This document shows positions 25,089-33,821 of a stretch of DNA of 37,028 nucleotides, piece by piece. The translations under genes were made by a program, and so were the position numbers. The DNA is taken from positions 1 through 37,028 of the forward strand of contig DATMLF010000036.1 in assembly GCA_035570595.1 (NCBI GenBank), in the 5' to 3' direction. How positions within the stretch are numbered: position 1 is the first letter of the stretch; each line of letters starts with the position of its first letter. The notes under the pieces are model-generated. The model was not told the DNA's origin. It saw nothing but the letters and a program-made list of their open reading frames with translations, and searched no databases. This DNA comes from AP-15 sp035570595 (GTDB taxonomy: Bacteria; Pseudomonadota; Alphaproteobacteria; ATCC43930; CGMCC-115725).

Positions 25089-26101
25089 GGCCGTTCCGGG
25101 CCGAAGACGCCGGGCGGTGGGACGACTTTGTCGAAGCGTGCCCGGCGGGGACGTTCTTTCACCGCGCGCGCTGGCAGCGCGTCATCGAGCGCGCGTTCGG
25201 CCATCGCACCCATTACCTGCTGGCCGAGCGCGGCGGGGTCGTCACCGGCGTTCTGCCGTTGACCCATGTTCGATCGGCTCTGTTCGGTTCCTCGCTGATC
25301 TCGAACGCCTTTGCCGTCTATGGCGGCCCGGTTGCGGCCGACGAGGAGAGCCGTCGCGCGCTCGATGCCGCGGCGGTGCGGCTGATGCAGGAATTGGGTG
25401 TGCCGGTGCTCGAAATGCGCAGCACCGCGGATCGACCCGGCTGGCTCGCCAAAACCGGGCTTTACGCGACGTTCCGCAAGCCGCTCCTGCCGTTGGTGGC
25501 GGCCAACATGAAGGCGGTGCCGCGCAAGCAGCGCGCCATGATCCGCAAAGGGATCCAGAACGGGCTGCGCTCCGAGGTCGACGCCGGCGTCGACCGGCTG
25601 CATCGCGTTTACGCCGAGAGCGTCCGCAACCTGGGGACCCCCGTCTTCGCCAAGTCCTATTTTCGGATTCTGACGGAGGAGTTCGGCGAATGCTGCGACA
25701 TCGTCACCATTATCAGTGATGGAGAGGCGGTGGCGGCGGTCCTGAATTTCTATTTTCGCGACGAAGTGCTGCCGTTCTATGGCGGCGGCGTGCCGGCGGC
25801 GCGCGCGCTCGCGGCGAACGACTTCATGTATTGGGAGGTGATGCGGCGGGCCTGCGAGCGCGGCTGCCGCGTGTTCGATTTCGGCCGCAGCAAGACCGGC
25901 ACCGGGCCATATGCGTTCAAGCGCAACTGGGGGTTCGAGCCGACCCCGCTGTGCTACGAGTTTCGGCTGGCGGCCGGGCACAAGCCCCCTGACCTGAACC
26001 CGCTCAACCCCAAGTTCCGGCTGCTCGTCGCCGGCTGGAAACGGCTGCCGTTGCCGCTCGCGACCCGGCTCGGGCCGATGATTGTCAAAGGGATCGGATG
26101 A
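25058..26101 (+). CDS. Exosortase A-associated FemAB-like acyltransferase
   Basis: A 347-aa GNAT-fold protein of the FemAB/TIGR03019 type. After a short N-terminus, FVEACPAGTFFHRARWQRVI and the LISNAFAVYGGP segment form the first half. A second acyltransferase half contains AVLNFYFRDEVLPFYGGG and ends FDFGRSKTGTGPYAFKRNWGF, a strongly conserved family stretch. FemAB relatives transfer amino acids to peptidoglycan; this branch is thought to acylate or aminoacylate the exported polymer or its carrier, unproven. The ATG at 25058 overlaps the deacetylase by 31 bases; the longer open frame to 24818 is rejected because its N-terminal part is only the deacetylase read in another frame. The stop overlaps xrtA by ATGA. 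Confidence 0.87.
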   Translation: MDGSTPAVGVRPFRAEDAGRWDDFVEACPAGTFFHRARWQRVIERAFGHRTHYLLAERGGVVTGVLPLTHVRSALFGSSLISNAFAVYGGPVAADEESRRALDAAAVRLMQELGVPVLEMRSTADRPGWLAKTGLYATFRKPLLPLVAANMKAVPRKQRAMIRKGIQNGLRSEVDAGVDRLHRVYAESVRNLGTPVFAKSYFRILTEEFGECCDIVTIISDGEAVAAVLNFYFRDEVLPFYGGGVPAARALAANDFMYWEVMRRACERGCRVFDFGRSKTGTGPYAFKRNWGFEPTPLCYEFRLAAGHKPPDLNPLNPKFRLLVAGWKRLPLPLATRLGPMIVKGIG

Positions 26102-27726
26102 ACATGAGCGTTTTGCACAGGCCGTCGCTGGCACCGCACGCGCAGCCCGAAGCCGCGGGCGCGCGCCGGCCGCGTCCGGCCGGCCGGTCGGCGGCGGCTC
26201 AGGGCTGGTGGACCGCGGCGGCTGTGATTGCCGCGGCGAGCCTCGTCTTTGGCCTCGTTTTCCGCGCCGACATGGAATCGGCGGTCGAGGCCTGGCTGTG
26301 GACGACCGCCTACAACCACTGTTTTCTGATTTTGCCGCTGATCGGTTTTCTGCTGTGGGAGAGGCGCGCGGTATTTAGCGCGGTGGCGCCGAGGCCGGTG
26401 TTCTGGCCGCTCGCCGCGATCCCGCTGTTGTCGGCGGTCTGGCTCGTCGCCGCCGTTCTCGACCTGCACGAGGGGCGTCAGCTCGCGGTCGTTGCGATGT
26501 TCGAGATCGTCCTGCTGGCGACGCTCGGCACGCCGGCGTTCAAGCTGCTGCTCGCCCCTCTTCTGTTCCTGTTCTTCCTGGTGCCGAGCGGCGAGTTTCT
26601 GATCCCCGACCTGCAGCGGGTCACCGCCAACATCGCGGTGCACGGGTTGCGGGCGCTCCACATTCCGGTCTATTCCGAGGGGTTGATCATCGAAATACCC
26701 GAGGGCAAGTTCGAAATCGCCGAGGCCTGCGCCGGCCTGCGATTTTTGATCGCCTCGGTGGTATTCGGGTTTTTCTTCTCCGTGGTCATGTACCGTAGCC
26801 TGCTGCGGCGCGCGCTGTTCATCGCGCTCTCGCTGGTCGTGCCGGTCGGCGCCAACGGCTTGCGGGCGCTCGGGACCATCGCGCTGGCGCATGTCGAGGG
26901 CAACGCCGCCGCGGTCGAGGCCGACCACATCCTCTACGGTTGGATTTTCTTTTCGCTCGTCATACTGCTGCTGATCGCCATCGGGATGAGCTTTGTCGAC
27001 AAGGGAAACCGCCTGCCGGCGCTGCCGCTCGTGGTCGGCGTCCGTGGCGCCCCATGGCGGTCGGCCGCGGTTTGCGGCATCGCCGTGCTGCTCGCCTCGC
27101 TCGGTCCGGCATACGGCGCGCGACTTGATCGCGAGTTCCGCGCTTCCGCCCCGCTCCTCGCCCGGTCTCCGGCGGTCAGCCCGCCGTGGCGCCTGGTGGG
27201 GCGTGACGCCGCCGGCTGGCACCCGCTCGTCCACGACGCGGACCGCGAGTTGGTGGAGAGCTTTGCCGCGCCGGGCACCGGCGTCGTCGACCGGTTTGTG
27301 GCACTCTACCGTCTGCGCGCGATCGGGAACGCGATGACAAGGGGCGACACTCGGGTCGCCGACGACCGCGTCTGGCAATTGAACGAACAGGGCCGCACCG
27401 AAACCTCGGTCGACGGGCGACGGGTTGGGGTAACCAGCAGCCAGCTGGTCAGCGGGCCCTACCGGCGGCTGGTGTGGTCGTTCTATCTGGTGGACGGGCA
27501 GATCGCCGCCGGGCTGCTGAAAGCCAAGCTGCTGCAGGCGCGCGCCGTGCTGCTCCGACACGCATCCGTGGGCGCGTTTGTCGCGATATCGGCGAGCGAG
27601 GACGACCCCGACAGACAGGCGGCGGCCGCGCTCGCCCGGTTTTTGCAGGCGAACCGCCAGCTGCTCGGCGATCGCTACGCCCCCCGCCCAGGAACGACGA
27701 CGGGCCGCGCCGGCGCGCCGGGGTAG
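26098..27726 (+). CDS. xrtA: Exosortase A with C-terminal EpsI-like domain
   Basis: A 542-aa inner-membrane cysteine transpeptidase-like protein with about eight helices. The exosortase active-site triad is complete: Cys211 in EIAEACAGLRF, Arg256 in VGANGLRALG and His277 in ADHILYGWIFF. These enzymes cleave and anchor proteins carrying a C-terminal PEP-CTERM tail. From about residue 320 a separate periplasmic EpsI-like domain follows (PPWRLVGRDAAGWHP to LVDGQIAAGLLKAKLLQARA), a fusion well known for the A-type enzyme. It starts by ATGA overlap with the FemAB-like gene; an alternative ATG is two codons in. No PEP-CTERM protein is encoded in the window, so its substrates lie elsewhere. Confidence 0.92.
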   Translation: MNMSVLHRPSLAPHAQPEAAGARRPRPAGRSAAAQGWWTAAAVIAAASLVFGLVFRADMESAVEAWLWTTAYNHCFLILPLIGFLLWERRAVFSAVAPRPVFWPLAAIPLLSAVWLVAAVLDLHEGRQLAVVAMFEIVLLATLGTPAFKLLLAPLLFLFFLVPSGEFLIPDLQRVTANIAVHGLRALHIPVYSEGLIIEIPEGKFEIAEACAGLRFLIASVVFGFFFSVVMYRSLLRRALFIALSLVVPVGANGLRALGTIALAHVEGNAAAVEADHILYGWIFFSLVILLLIAIGMSFVDKGNRLPALPLVVGVRGAPWRSAAVCGIAVLLASLGPAYGARLDREFRASAPLLARSPAVSPPWRLVGRDAAGWHPLVHDADRELVESFAAPGTGVVDRFVALYRLRAIGNAMTRGDTRVADDRVWQLNEQGRTETSVDGRRVGVTSSQLVSGPYRRLVWSFYLVDGQIAAGLLKAKLLQARAVLLRHASVGAFVAISASEDDPDRQAAAALARFLQANRQLLGDRYAPRPGTTTGRAGAPG

Positions 27727-27812
27727 GCCCACGCCGGCGGGCGATGTCGGGCGGGATGAGCGCGCCGCGCGGCGCGGAGCCTACGGTCTGACCGGCGGCA
27801 AAAGGAGGGAGC

Positions 27813-29057
27813 TTGTCGAAGCCGCAAATGCCCGCGACAGAGCGCGCACCATTACCCGCGGCCCCGCGCTCGGGGGCGCCGTTGCCCTTTCGCGGCGCGA
27901 TCGGCCGGGTGGCCCGGCCCGCCGCCGGTGCTGCGCCAAAACACGTTCTGCATGTCTTTGCGAGCTTTGGCATCGGCGGCGTGCCATTGCGCATGGTGCG
28001 GGTCTTCAACTATTTGGGGCCCCGGCTGCGGCATTCGATTATCGCGCTCGACCGGAACTTGGCCGCCGCCGAGGGGCTGGCGCCGGAGCTCGACGTGGCC
28101 TTCCCCGCCACCGGCGAAGAACCGCGCAGGCTGCCCCGGGCCTTGCTCGACAACATCGCGGCGCTGCGGCGGCTGCGGCCCGACTTGCTCGTCACTTACA
28201 ATTGGGGGGCGATCGAATGGGCGATGGCCAACCGCCTGGCGGCGGTCGCGCGCCATATCCACATCGAGGCCGGGTTCGGCAAGGAGGAAGCCGACCGGCA
28301 GCTTCGCCGCCGCGTATGGTTTCGCCGCTGGGCGTTGGCGCGCTGCGACCGGGTGGTGGTGCCCTCGCGCAAGCTTGCGGAGCTGGCGCGCACGGTGTGG
28401 AAGCTGCCGGCCGACCGGATCGCGCTGGTTCCGAACGGGGTCGACGCCGACCGGTTCGCCGATCCGGCGCGCGCCGAGATCCCCGGGTTTGCGCTCCGCG
28501 AGGGCGAGGTCGTGGTCGGAACGGTGGCGCCGCTGCGGCCGGAAAAGAACGTCGCCCGGCTGGTGCGGGCGTTCGCCGATCTCGACCGGTCGCGCGCGGC
28601 ACGGCTGGTGATCGCCGGCGACGGCGTCGAGCGCGCGAAGCTGACCCGGCTAGCGGACGAACTCGCAATCGCCGAGCGCGTCGTCTTTACCGGCCGCGTC
28701 GCCCCGGAGGCGGTGCTCGGCAGCTTCGACGTGTTCGCCCTCTCCTCCGATACCGAGCAAATGCCCAACGCCCTCTTGGAGGCGATGGCGGCGAGCCGGG
28801 CGGTCGCCGCTGTCGATGTCGGCGATGTGAGACACATCCTCAGCGACGAAAATCGGGCGTTCGTCGTGCCGCGCGACGACCCTGCCGCCTTTGTCGCCGC
28901 GTTGGAGAGCCTGCTTCGCGAGCCTGCCCGGCGTGCCGCGTTGGGCCGGCAAAACCGCCGGCGCGTGGTCGACCTTTTCTCGCAGGAGCGGATGTTTGCC
29001 GCATACTCGGCGCTGTTCGGCCTGGATGTCGTCGCGCCGGCGGCTGAGCGGTTGTGA
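27813..29057 (+). CDS. Glycosyltransferase, GT4/GT-B type
   Basis: A 414-aa retaining glycosyltransferase. After a Pro/Ala-rich leader the GT-B N-domain begins VLHVFASFGIGGVPLRMVRV. The donor-binding C-domain has VPNGVDADRF, VGTVAPLRPEKN, LVIAGDG and the E-x7-E region EQMPNALLEAMA. The N-domain segment LVTYNWGAIEWAMANRLA differs from the best-known exosortase A glycosyltransferase family, so I assign only the general class; the sugar is unknown. The start is TTG at 27813 with an excellent AAAGGAGG 5 bases upstream. It lies 86 bases after xrtA, the largest gap inside the core of the locus apart from that following the export gene. Confidence 0.85.
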   Translation: MSKPQMPATERAPLPAAPRSGAPLPFRGAIGRVARPAAGAAPKHVLHVFASFGIGGVPLRMVRVFNYLGPRLRHSIIALDRNLAAAEGLAPELDVAFPATGEEPRRLPRALLDNIAALRRLRPDLLVTYNWGAIEWAMANRLAAVARHIHIEAGFGKEEADRQLRRRVWFRRWALARCDRVVVPSRKLAELARTVWKLPADRIALVPNGVDADRFADPARAEIPGFALREGEVVVGTVAPLRPEKNVARLVRAFADLDRSRAARLVIAGDGVERAKLTRLADELAIAERVVFTGRVAPEAVLGSFDVFALSSDTEQMPNALLEAMAASRAVAAVDVGDVRHILSDENRAFVVPRDDPAAFVAALESLLREPARRAALGRQNRRRVVDLFSQERMFAAYSALFGLDVVAPAAERL

Positions 29058-29070
29058 GGGCTGGCCGATT

Positions 29071-29988
29071 GTGATCCAGATTGTCGTCCGGGGCTCGCTG
29101 CCGCGTCTACCCATCCTCAAGGCGCGGTGCGTCTGCGACCCCGAAGCGCTCGTCGACATCGCGCGGCGGCTTGAGAAGTCCGGCGGCCACTTGTGCGAGG
29201 AGGCCGACCGCTTCAGTCTCATCCTGCACGATTTGCGCATGGGCGGCGCCTGGAAGCGCACCAATCGCGGGCGGTTGCGGCGGACCGAGGAGATGCTGTG
29301 CGCGCACATCGACCCGGAACTGCGCGCCGGCATGACGTTTCTCGACCTCGGCGCCTCCGATGGCATCACCACGTTGGAGGCGCTGCACACGCTGCGCCGG
29401 GCGTTCGGGGACGACGTGACGGCGCTGCTCGGCGACCTCAACCTCGCCTTGTCGCGCTATCGCCGCGGCCCGGTCGTCGAATACCGCGCCGGCGACGGCG
29501 AGCCGGTCATGGCGCGGTTCGGCCCGATCGGGGTGCGCCTCTCCCGGTCGCGCCGTTCGCCGCGGGACGGCAGTCCGCTGGCGCGGCTCTATATGCAGCT
29601 CGAACGGTTCCGCCGGTCGATGCGCGAGGAGGCGCCGATCTCGCTGGTTCACCCGCTGGTGCGCCGCGAGCCGGGGATTGCCGCGATCGAGCTCGACTGC
29701 CTGGTCCGCGAGGATTCCCTGAGAGGCCGACTTGCGGCGGTGCGCGCGAGCAATGTCTTGAACCTCGGCTATTTCGAGCGGCCCCAGCTTTACCAGGCGG
29801 TGGGGAACCTGCACTCATACTTGCGCGACGGCGGATGTTTTGTCGTCTCGCGAAACCACGACGAGCGGGGTGGCGAAACCGAAAACGGCTCGGTGTGGGT
29901 CAAGGAGGGCGGCCGGTTTCGCCGATGCGCTGATTTTGGCGACGGGTCGGAGATCGGCCCGCTCGTCGACGACTGGCGGACAAACTGA
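29071..29988 (+). CDS. SAM-methyltransferase-like protein of unknown role
   Basis: A 305-aa protein. FLDLGASDG (90-98) is a motif I-like glycine-rich loop, followed after about 30 residues by LLGDLNLALSRYR at the position where an acidic residue usually contacts SAM ribose. The later LNLGYFERPQLYQAVGNLHS and LRDGGCFVVSRN resemble the end of a Rossmann methyltransferase. The middle (about 140-200) is a basic, arginine-rich insert. I do not recognise a named family. The GTG start at 29071 has GAGGG about 11 bases upstream, and the gene follows the glycosyltransferase by 13 bases, so it is probably co-transcribed and could methylate the glycan or a precursor (inference). Confidence 0.65.
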   Translation: MIQIVVRGSLPRLPILKARCVCDPEALVDIARRLEKSGGHLCEEADRFSLILHDLRMGGAWKRTNRGRLRRTEEMLCAHIDPELRAGMTFLDLGASDGITTLEALHTLRRAFGDDVTALLGDLNLALSRYRRGPVVEYRAGDGEPVMARFGPIGVRLSRSRRSPRDGSPLARLYMQLERFRRSMREEAPISLVHPLVRREPGIAAIELDCLVREDSLRGRLAAVRASNVLNLGYFERPQLYQAVGNLHSYLRDGGCFVVSRNHDERGGETENGSVWVKEGGRFRRCADFGDGSEIGPLVDDWRTN

Positions 29989-30046
29989 AGACCTGGCGAC
30001 AGTTGCAGCACCCACCCTGGCATTCGCGCGCGGCCAAAAATCGCTG

Positions 30047-31810
30047 ATGGGCGGGTTTTTCCTCGCGTCCGCTCGGCCCGGCGCGGGCCGGCCCGGGGCA
30101 TTGGAACGGCTCTTCCAGTGCTACGCCGAGCTTGGGTTCGCGGCGCCGCGGACCATCGAGACCGAAGACTATGTCTTTGCCGCCTATCCGAGCGTCGAAA
30201 GCGGCGCGAGCGCGCTGACGCGCCACCCGAACGGCGACTTCGCGTTTGTCTGCGGCACCCGTTTTTGCGACGCGGATGCCGCGGCCCCGGCGGATGCGGC
30301 CCTGCCGACGAGCGCCGGCTCGGCGGGGTGCGCCGCGGAGGCGCCGCCGGCCGCCGCGGCGATGGGGCACTACGCCCTCGTAACCCGCACGAACGGCCAG
30401 ACCCTGATCCGGCTCGACATGTTCGGCGGCTACCACCTGTTCTACAACCTCGACGCGGGCATCGTGGCGACCTCGTTTTTTGCGATCTCGTCGGCGCTCG
30501 ACCGGTTGACCCTGTCGCGGCAGAGCGCGTGCGAATACGTTTTCAACGGGGTGGTCTCGGGCAACGAGACCTTGTTCCGCGAGGTTGCGTTGGCGCCGAT
30601 CGGCGCCGTCATCCGCGTCGGCCGCGCCGGGATCGAGGTCGTCCGGCCGCGGCTGCGGGTGACCCGCACGTTCACTGCGGCGGACCGAGCCGCCTCGCTC
30701 GACCGCAGCATGGCGCTGCTCGACGGTTACTTCGGCGCCGTGGCGCGGAGGTTCGGTGACCGCGTCGGATGCGCGCTCTCGGGCGGCTACGACTCGCGGC
30801 TGATGCTGGGGTTTCTGCGCCGCCATGGCGTGCGGCCGCGCCTCTACGTCTACGGACCCAGCGCCGACAGCGACGTGCGGCTCGCCGGCGAGATCGCCCG
30901 CCGTGAGGGGCTGGCGCTGGCCGCGATCGACAAGGGCGCCCAGCCGAGGATCCCCGCCGCGGAGTTTGCCGAGGTTGCCTACCGCAACTTTCTCGCGCAT
31001 GACGGCTACGGCTGGGGCGGCATATTTCAGAACAACGCCGAAATTGCCGAGTCGGCGCGGCGCGTGCGCGGTAACGCGGTCGCCCTCAACGGCGGCGGCG
31101 GCGAGATTTTTCGAAACTTCTTTTATCTTCCCGATCGGCAATACACAATTCGTGAGCTTTTGTGGAGCTTCTATAGCCGGTTCGACCCGTCGGTCTGCAC
31201 GGCCGCTTTTGACAGCGCGAGCTATTACGCCGGCCTGGAAGGCAAGGTGATGGATCTTTTGGGCAGCGACGAGCGCCGGTTGCCGCGGCCGACGGTCGAA
31301 TGGCTCTATCACAGCTTTCGCTGCCGCTCATGGGACGGCAAGGTCGACAGCATCGCCGGCCGCTATGGCTTCACCGCGATGCCCTATCTCGAACGCCCGC
31401 TGACCGAGCATGCCAGCGCTCTTCGGCTGGGCTGGAAGAATCACGGGGCCTACGAGGCGGAGCTGATCCGCCGCGCCGACCGCCGCCTCGCCCAATACCC
31501 TTCGAGCTACGGCCATGATTTCAGCGGCTCGCCGCCTCTGTCGCGACGGCTTGCCGATTATGCGACGTTGCTGCGGCCGCCGTGGCTGCGCCGCTATTCC
31601 TACCGCCTCAGACACCTGCGTCGCCGGTCGGGGGAATGGCCGGGATATCTCGCGGAGGCGTACTGCAACGCGGCCCTGCCCGGCGGCGTTGTGGAGATGC
31701 GGCGCCTCTTTCACGTGGGGCGCATCGGCGACGCCGATCAGTTCGCGCGCATTCTGTCGCTGGAATATGCGGTGCGCCATTTCGGCAGCCGCGTCAAATT
31801 CGAATTCTGA
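30047..31810 (+). CDS. Asparagine-synthase-like protein lacking the glutaminase cysteine
   Basis: A 587-aa protein built like asparagine synthetase B. The N-terminus reads MGGFFLASARPG where active glutamine amidotransferases read MCGI; the nucleophile Cys is Gly. The N-domain (about 1-215) otherwise keeps Ntn-like features (RLDMFGGYHLFYNLDAG). The ATP-pyrophosphatase loop is intact as SGGYDSR (245-251), and GGGGEIFRNFF follows. It probably uses ammonia, another amine donor, or glutamine handled by a partner. The start is inferred from the conserved N-terminus; no clear ribosome site precedes it, and it lies 58 bases after the previous stop. A canonical paralogue follows 18 bases downstream. 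Confidence 0.82.
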   Translation: MGGFFLASARPGAGRPGALERLFQCYAELGFAAPRTIETEDYVFAAYPSVESGASALTRHPNGDFAFVCGTRFCDADAAAPADAALPTSAGSAGCAAEAPPAAAAMGHYALVTRTNGQTLIRLDMFGGYHLFYNLDAGIVATSFFAISSALDRLTLSRQSACEYVFNGVVSGNETLFREVALAPIGAVIRVGRAGIEVVRPRLRVTRTFTAADRAASLDRSMALLDGYFGAVARRFGDRVGCALSGGYDSRLMLGFLRRHGVRPRLYVYGPSADSDVRLAGEIARREGLALAAIDKGAQPRIPAAEFAEVAYRNFLAHDGYGWGGIFQNNAEIAESARRVRGNAVALNGGGGEIFRNFFYLPDRQYTIRELLWSFYSRFDPSVCTAAFDSASYYAGLEGKVMDLLGSDERRLPRPTVEWLYHSFRCRSWDGKVDSIAGRYGFTAMPYLERPLTEHASALRLGWKNHGAYEAELIRRADRRLAQYPSSYGHDFSGSPPLSRRLADYATLLRPPWLRRYSYRLRHLRRRSGEWPGYLAEAYCNAALPGGVVEMRRLFHVGRIGDADQFARILSLEYAVRHFGSRVKFEF

Positions 31811-31828
31811 CCATCGCGGATTGGAGAG

Positions 31829-33772
31829 ATGTGCGGGATTGCCGGCATTTTCGACTGGCGTGCGCCGAGCGAGGTCGACCGACGCCTGCTGCGGCGGATG
31901 ACCGCCGCCATCGCGCATCGCGGCCCCGACGGCGACGGCTTTTACCACATGCCGGGCATCGGCCTCGGGCACCGGCGGCTTGCCATTGTCGATGTCGCGG
32001 GTGGCGACCAGCCGCTGTTCAACGAGGATCGCACGGTCTGCGTCGTGTTCAACGGCGAGATCTTCAATTTCCAGCCGCTGATGGCCGAGCTGGCGGCGCT
32101 GGGGCATGTCTTTCGCACCCGCTGCGACACCGAGGTGGTCGTCCATGCCTGGGAGGAATGGGGCGAAGAGTGCCTTGACCGCTTCAACGGGCAATTTGCC
32201 TTCGCCTTGTGGGACGAGCATCGCGGGGCATTGTTCCTGGCGCGCGACCGCCTCGGCGAAAAGCCGCTCTACTACTGCGCTCTCGGCGACGGGCAGCTGC
32301 TGTTCGCCTCCGAGCTGAAAGCGATCTTGTGCTGCCCGGCGGTCGACCGCCGGCTTGACCCGCAGGCGATCGAAGAATATTTCGCGTTCGGCTACATCCC
32401 CGACCCGCGGTCGGTTTACGCCGGGGTGCGCAAGCTGCCGCCCGGACATTGCCTTCTCGTGCGCCGCGGCGCGCCGCCGCCGGAACCCCGCGCCTACTGG
32501 AATTTGCGCTTTGTCGACGGCGCCCCGGCAGACCCGGAGGAGGTCGGCGAGGAGCTGGTCGCGCGGCTGCGCGAGTCGATCCGCATGCGGATGATCGCCG
32601 ACGTGCCGCTCGGGGCGTTTCTGTCGGGGGGTGTCGATTCAAGCGGCGTCGTCGCGATAATGGCGGGGCTGAAGGCTGGCCCGGTCGACACGTTTTCGAT
32701 TTCGTTCGGCACCGGCGGCTTCGACGAGTCGCCCTATGCAGCCGAGGTCGCCGCGCGCTACCGGACCGCCCATCACGTCCGCTCGGTCGACCCGGACGGC
32801 TTCGACCTGGTCGACCGCCTGGCGACGATATACGACGAGCCGTTCGGCGACAGCTCGGCGATGCCGACATTTCGCGTCAGTGCCATGGCGCGCGAGAGGG
32901 TGACCGTCGCGCTGTCGGGCGACGGCGGGGACGAGGTCTTCGCCGGCTACCGCCGCTACCGATGGCATGTCGTCGAGGAGCGGGTCCGCCGCGTCGTGCC
33001 GGGCGCGCTGCGCTCGCCGATTTTTGGGCTGATCGGCGCGCTTTACCCAAAGCTCGACTGGGCGCCGCGCCCGTTGCGCGCGAAGGCGGTCTTGAGCGAG
33101 CTCGCGGGCGATGCGGCGGCCGCATATTTCTCGTCGGTTTCGATCTGCGGCGAGGCACTTCGCGGGCGGCTCTACAGCGCCGATCTCGTGCGCGACTTGC
33201 AGGGCTACAGCGCGTTCGAGACGCTGCGCGGCCATATGACCCGCTCGGGCAGCGAAGACCCGCTGTCGCAAGCCCAGTACGCCGACTTCAAGACTTATCT
33301 GCCGGGCGACATCCTGACCAAGGTCGACCGCGCGAGCATGGCGAACGGGCTCGAAGTGCGGGTGCCGTTGCTCGATCACACGCTTGTCGAATGGGCGGCC
33401 CGGCTCCCCTCGTCGCTGAAGCTGCGCGGCCGCGAGGGAAAATACGCCTTGAAGGCAGCGCTCGAGCCGTATGTGTCGCAGCGTATCCTCTATCGTCCGA
33501 AACAGGGCTTTGTGGTGCCGCTCGCGCGTTGGTTTCGCGGGCCACTGCGGCAACGGGTGCGCGAGAGCTTGTGCGGGCCGGCGCTGCGCGGGTCGGGGTT
33601 GTTCGACATGGCGGCGATCGAAACCCTGCTCAACGAGCACCAGTCGGGTGCCCGAGACCACAGCGCCGCACTGTGGTTATTGTCCATGTTCGAAGGTTTT
33701 CTGCGTCAGGTGCACAGCGGCGCCCCGGCGTCCGAGCCCCTGCGCGACGCCGCTGTGGAAGTTGGGGCCTGA
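31829..33772 (+). CDS. Exosortase A-associated amidotransferase (asparagine synthase family)
   Basis: A 647-aa complete glutamine-dependent asparagine-synthase-family enzyme. Cys2 in MCGIAGIFDW is the glutaminase nucleophile; further landmarks are AIAHRGPDGDGFY and VFNGEIFNF. The synthetase domain has the ATP loop SGGVDSS (266-272) and LSGDGGDEVFAGYRRYRWH. It matches the amidotransferase regularly found in exosortase A polysaccharide loci (TIGR03108-like), thought to amidate a sugar acid or another precursor rather than make free asparagine. A GGAGAG site is directly upstream. It starts 18 bases after its cysteine-less paralogue, so the two may work together. Confidence 0.92.
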   Translation: MCGIAGIFDWRAPSEVDRRLLRRMTAAIAHRGPDGDGFYHMPGIGLGHRRLAIVDVAGGDQPLFNEDRTVCVVFNGEIFNFQPLMAELAALGHVFRTRCDTEVVVHAWEEWGEECLDRFNGQFAFALWDEHRGALFLARDRLGEKPLYYCALGDGQLLFASELKAILCCPAVDRRLDPQAIEEYFAFGYIPDPRSVYAGVRKLPPGHCLLVRRGAPPPEPRAYWNLRFVDGAPADPEEVGEELVARLRESIRMRMIADVPLGAFLSGGVDSSGVVAIMAGLKAGPVDTFSISFGTGGFDESPYAAEVAARYRTAHHVRSVDPDGFDLVDRLATIYDEPFGDSSAMPTFRVSAMARERVTVALSGDGGDEVFAGYRRYRWHVVEERVRRVVPGALRSPIFGLIGALYPKLDWAPRPLRAKAVLSELAGDAAAAYFSSVSICGEALRGRLYSADLVRDLQGYSAFETLRGHMTRSGSEDPLSQAQYADFKTYLPGDILTKVDRASMANGLEVRVPLLDHTLVEWAARLPSSLKLRGREGKYALKAALEPYVSQRILYRPKQGFVVPLARWFRGPLRQRVRESLCGPALRGSGLFDMAAIETLLNEHQSGARDHSAALWLLSMFEGFLRQVHSGAPASEPLRDAAVEVGA

Positions 33773-33821
33773 CCCAGATCCAAGACGTGTCCGCCGTTCA
33801 GCCGGGCAGCGCAGCGCCGCG

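Noticed and set aside
25954..27732. Minus-strand frame of 592 codons opposite xrtA
   Set aside because: Repetitive Arg/Gln/Asp-rich sequence, antisense to an exosortase with an intact catalytic triad.
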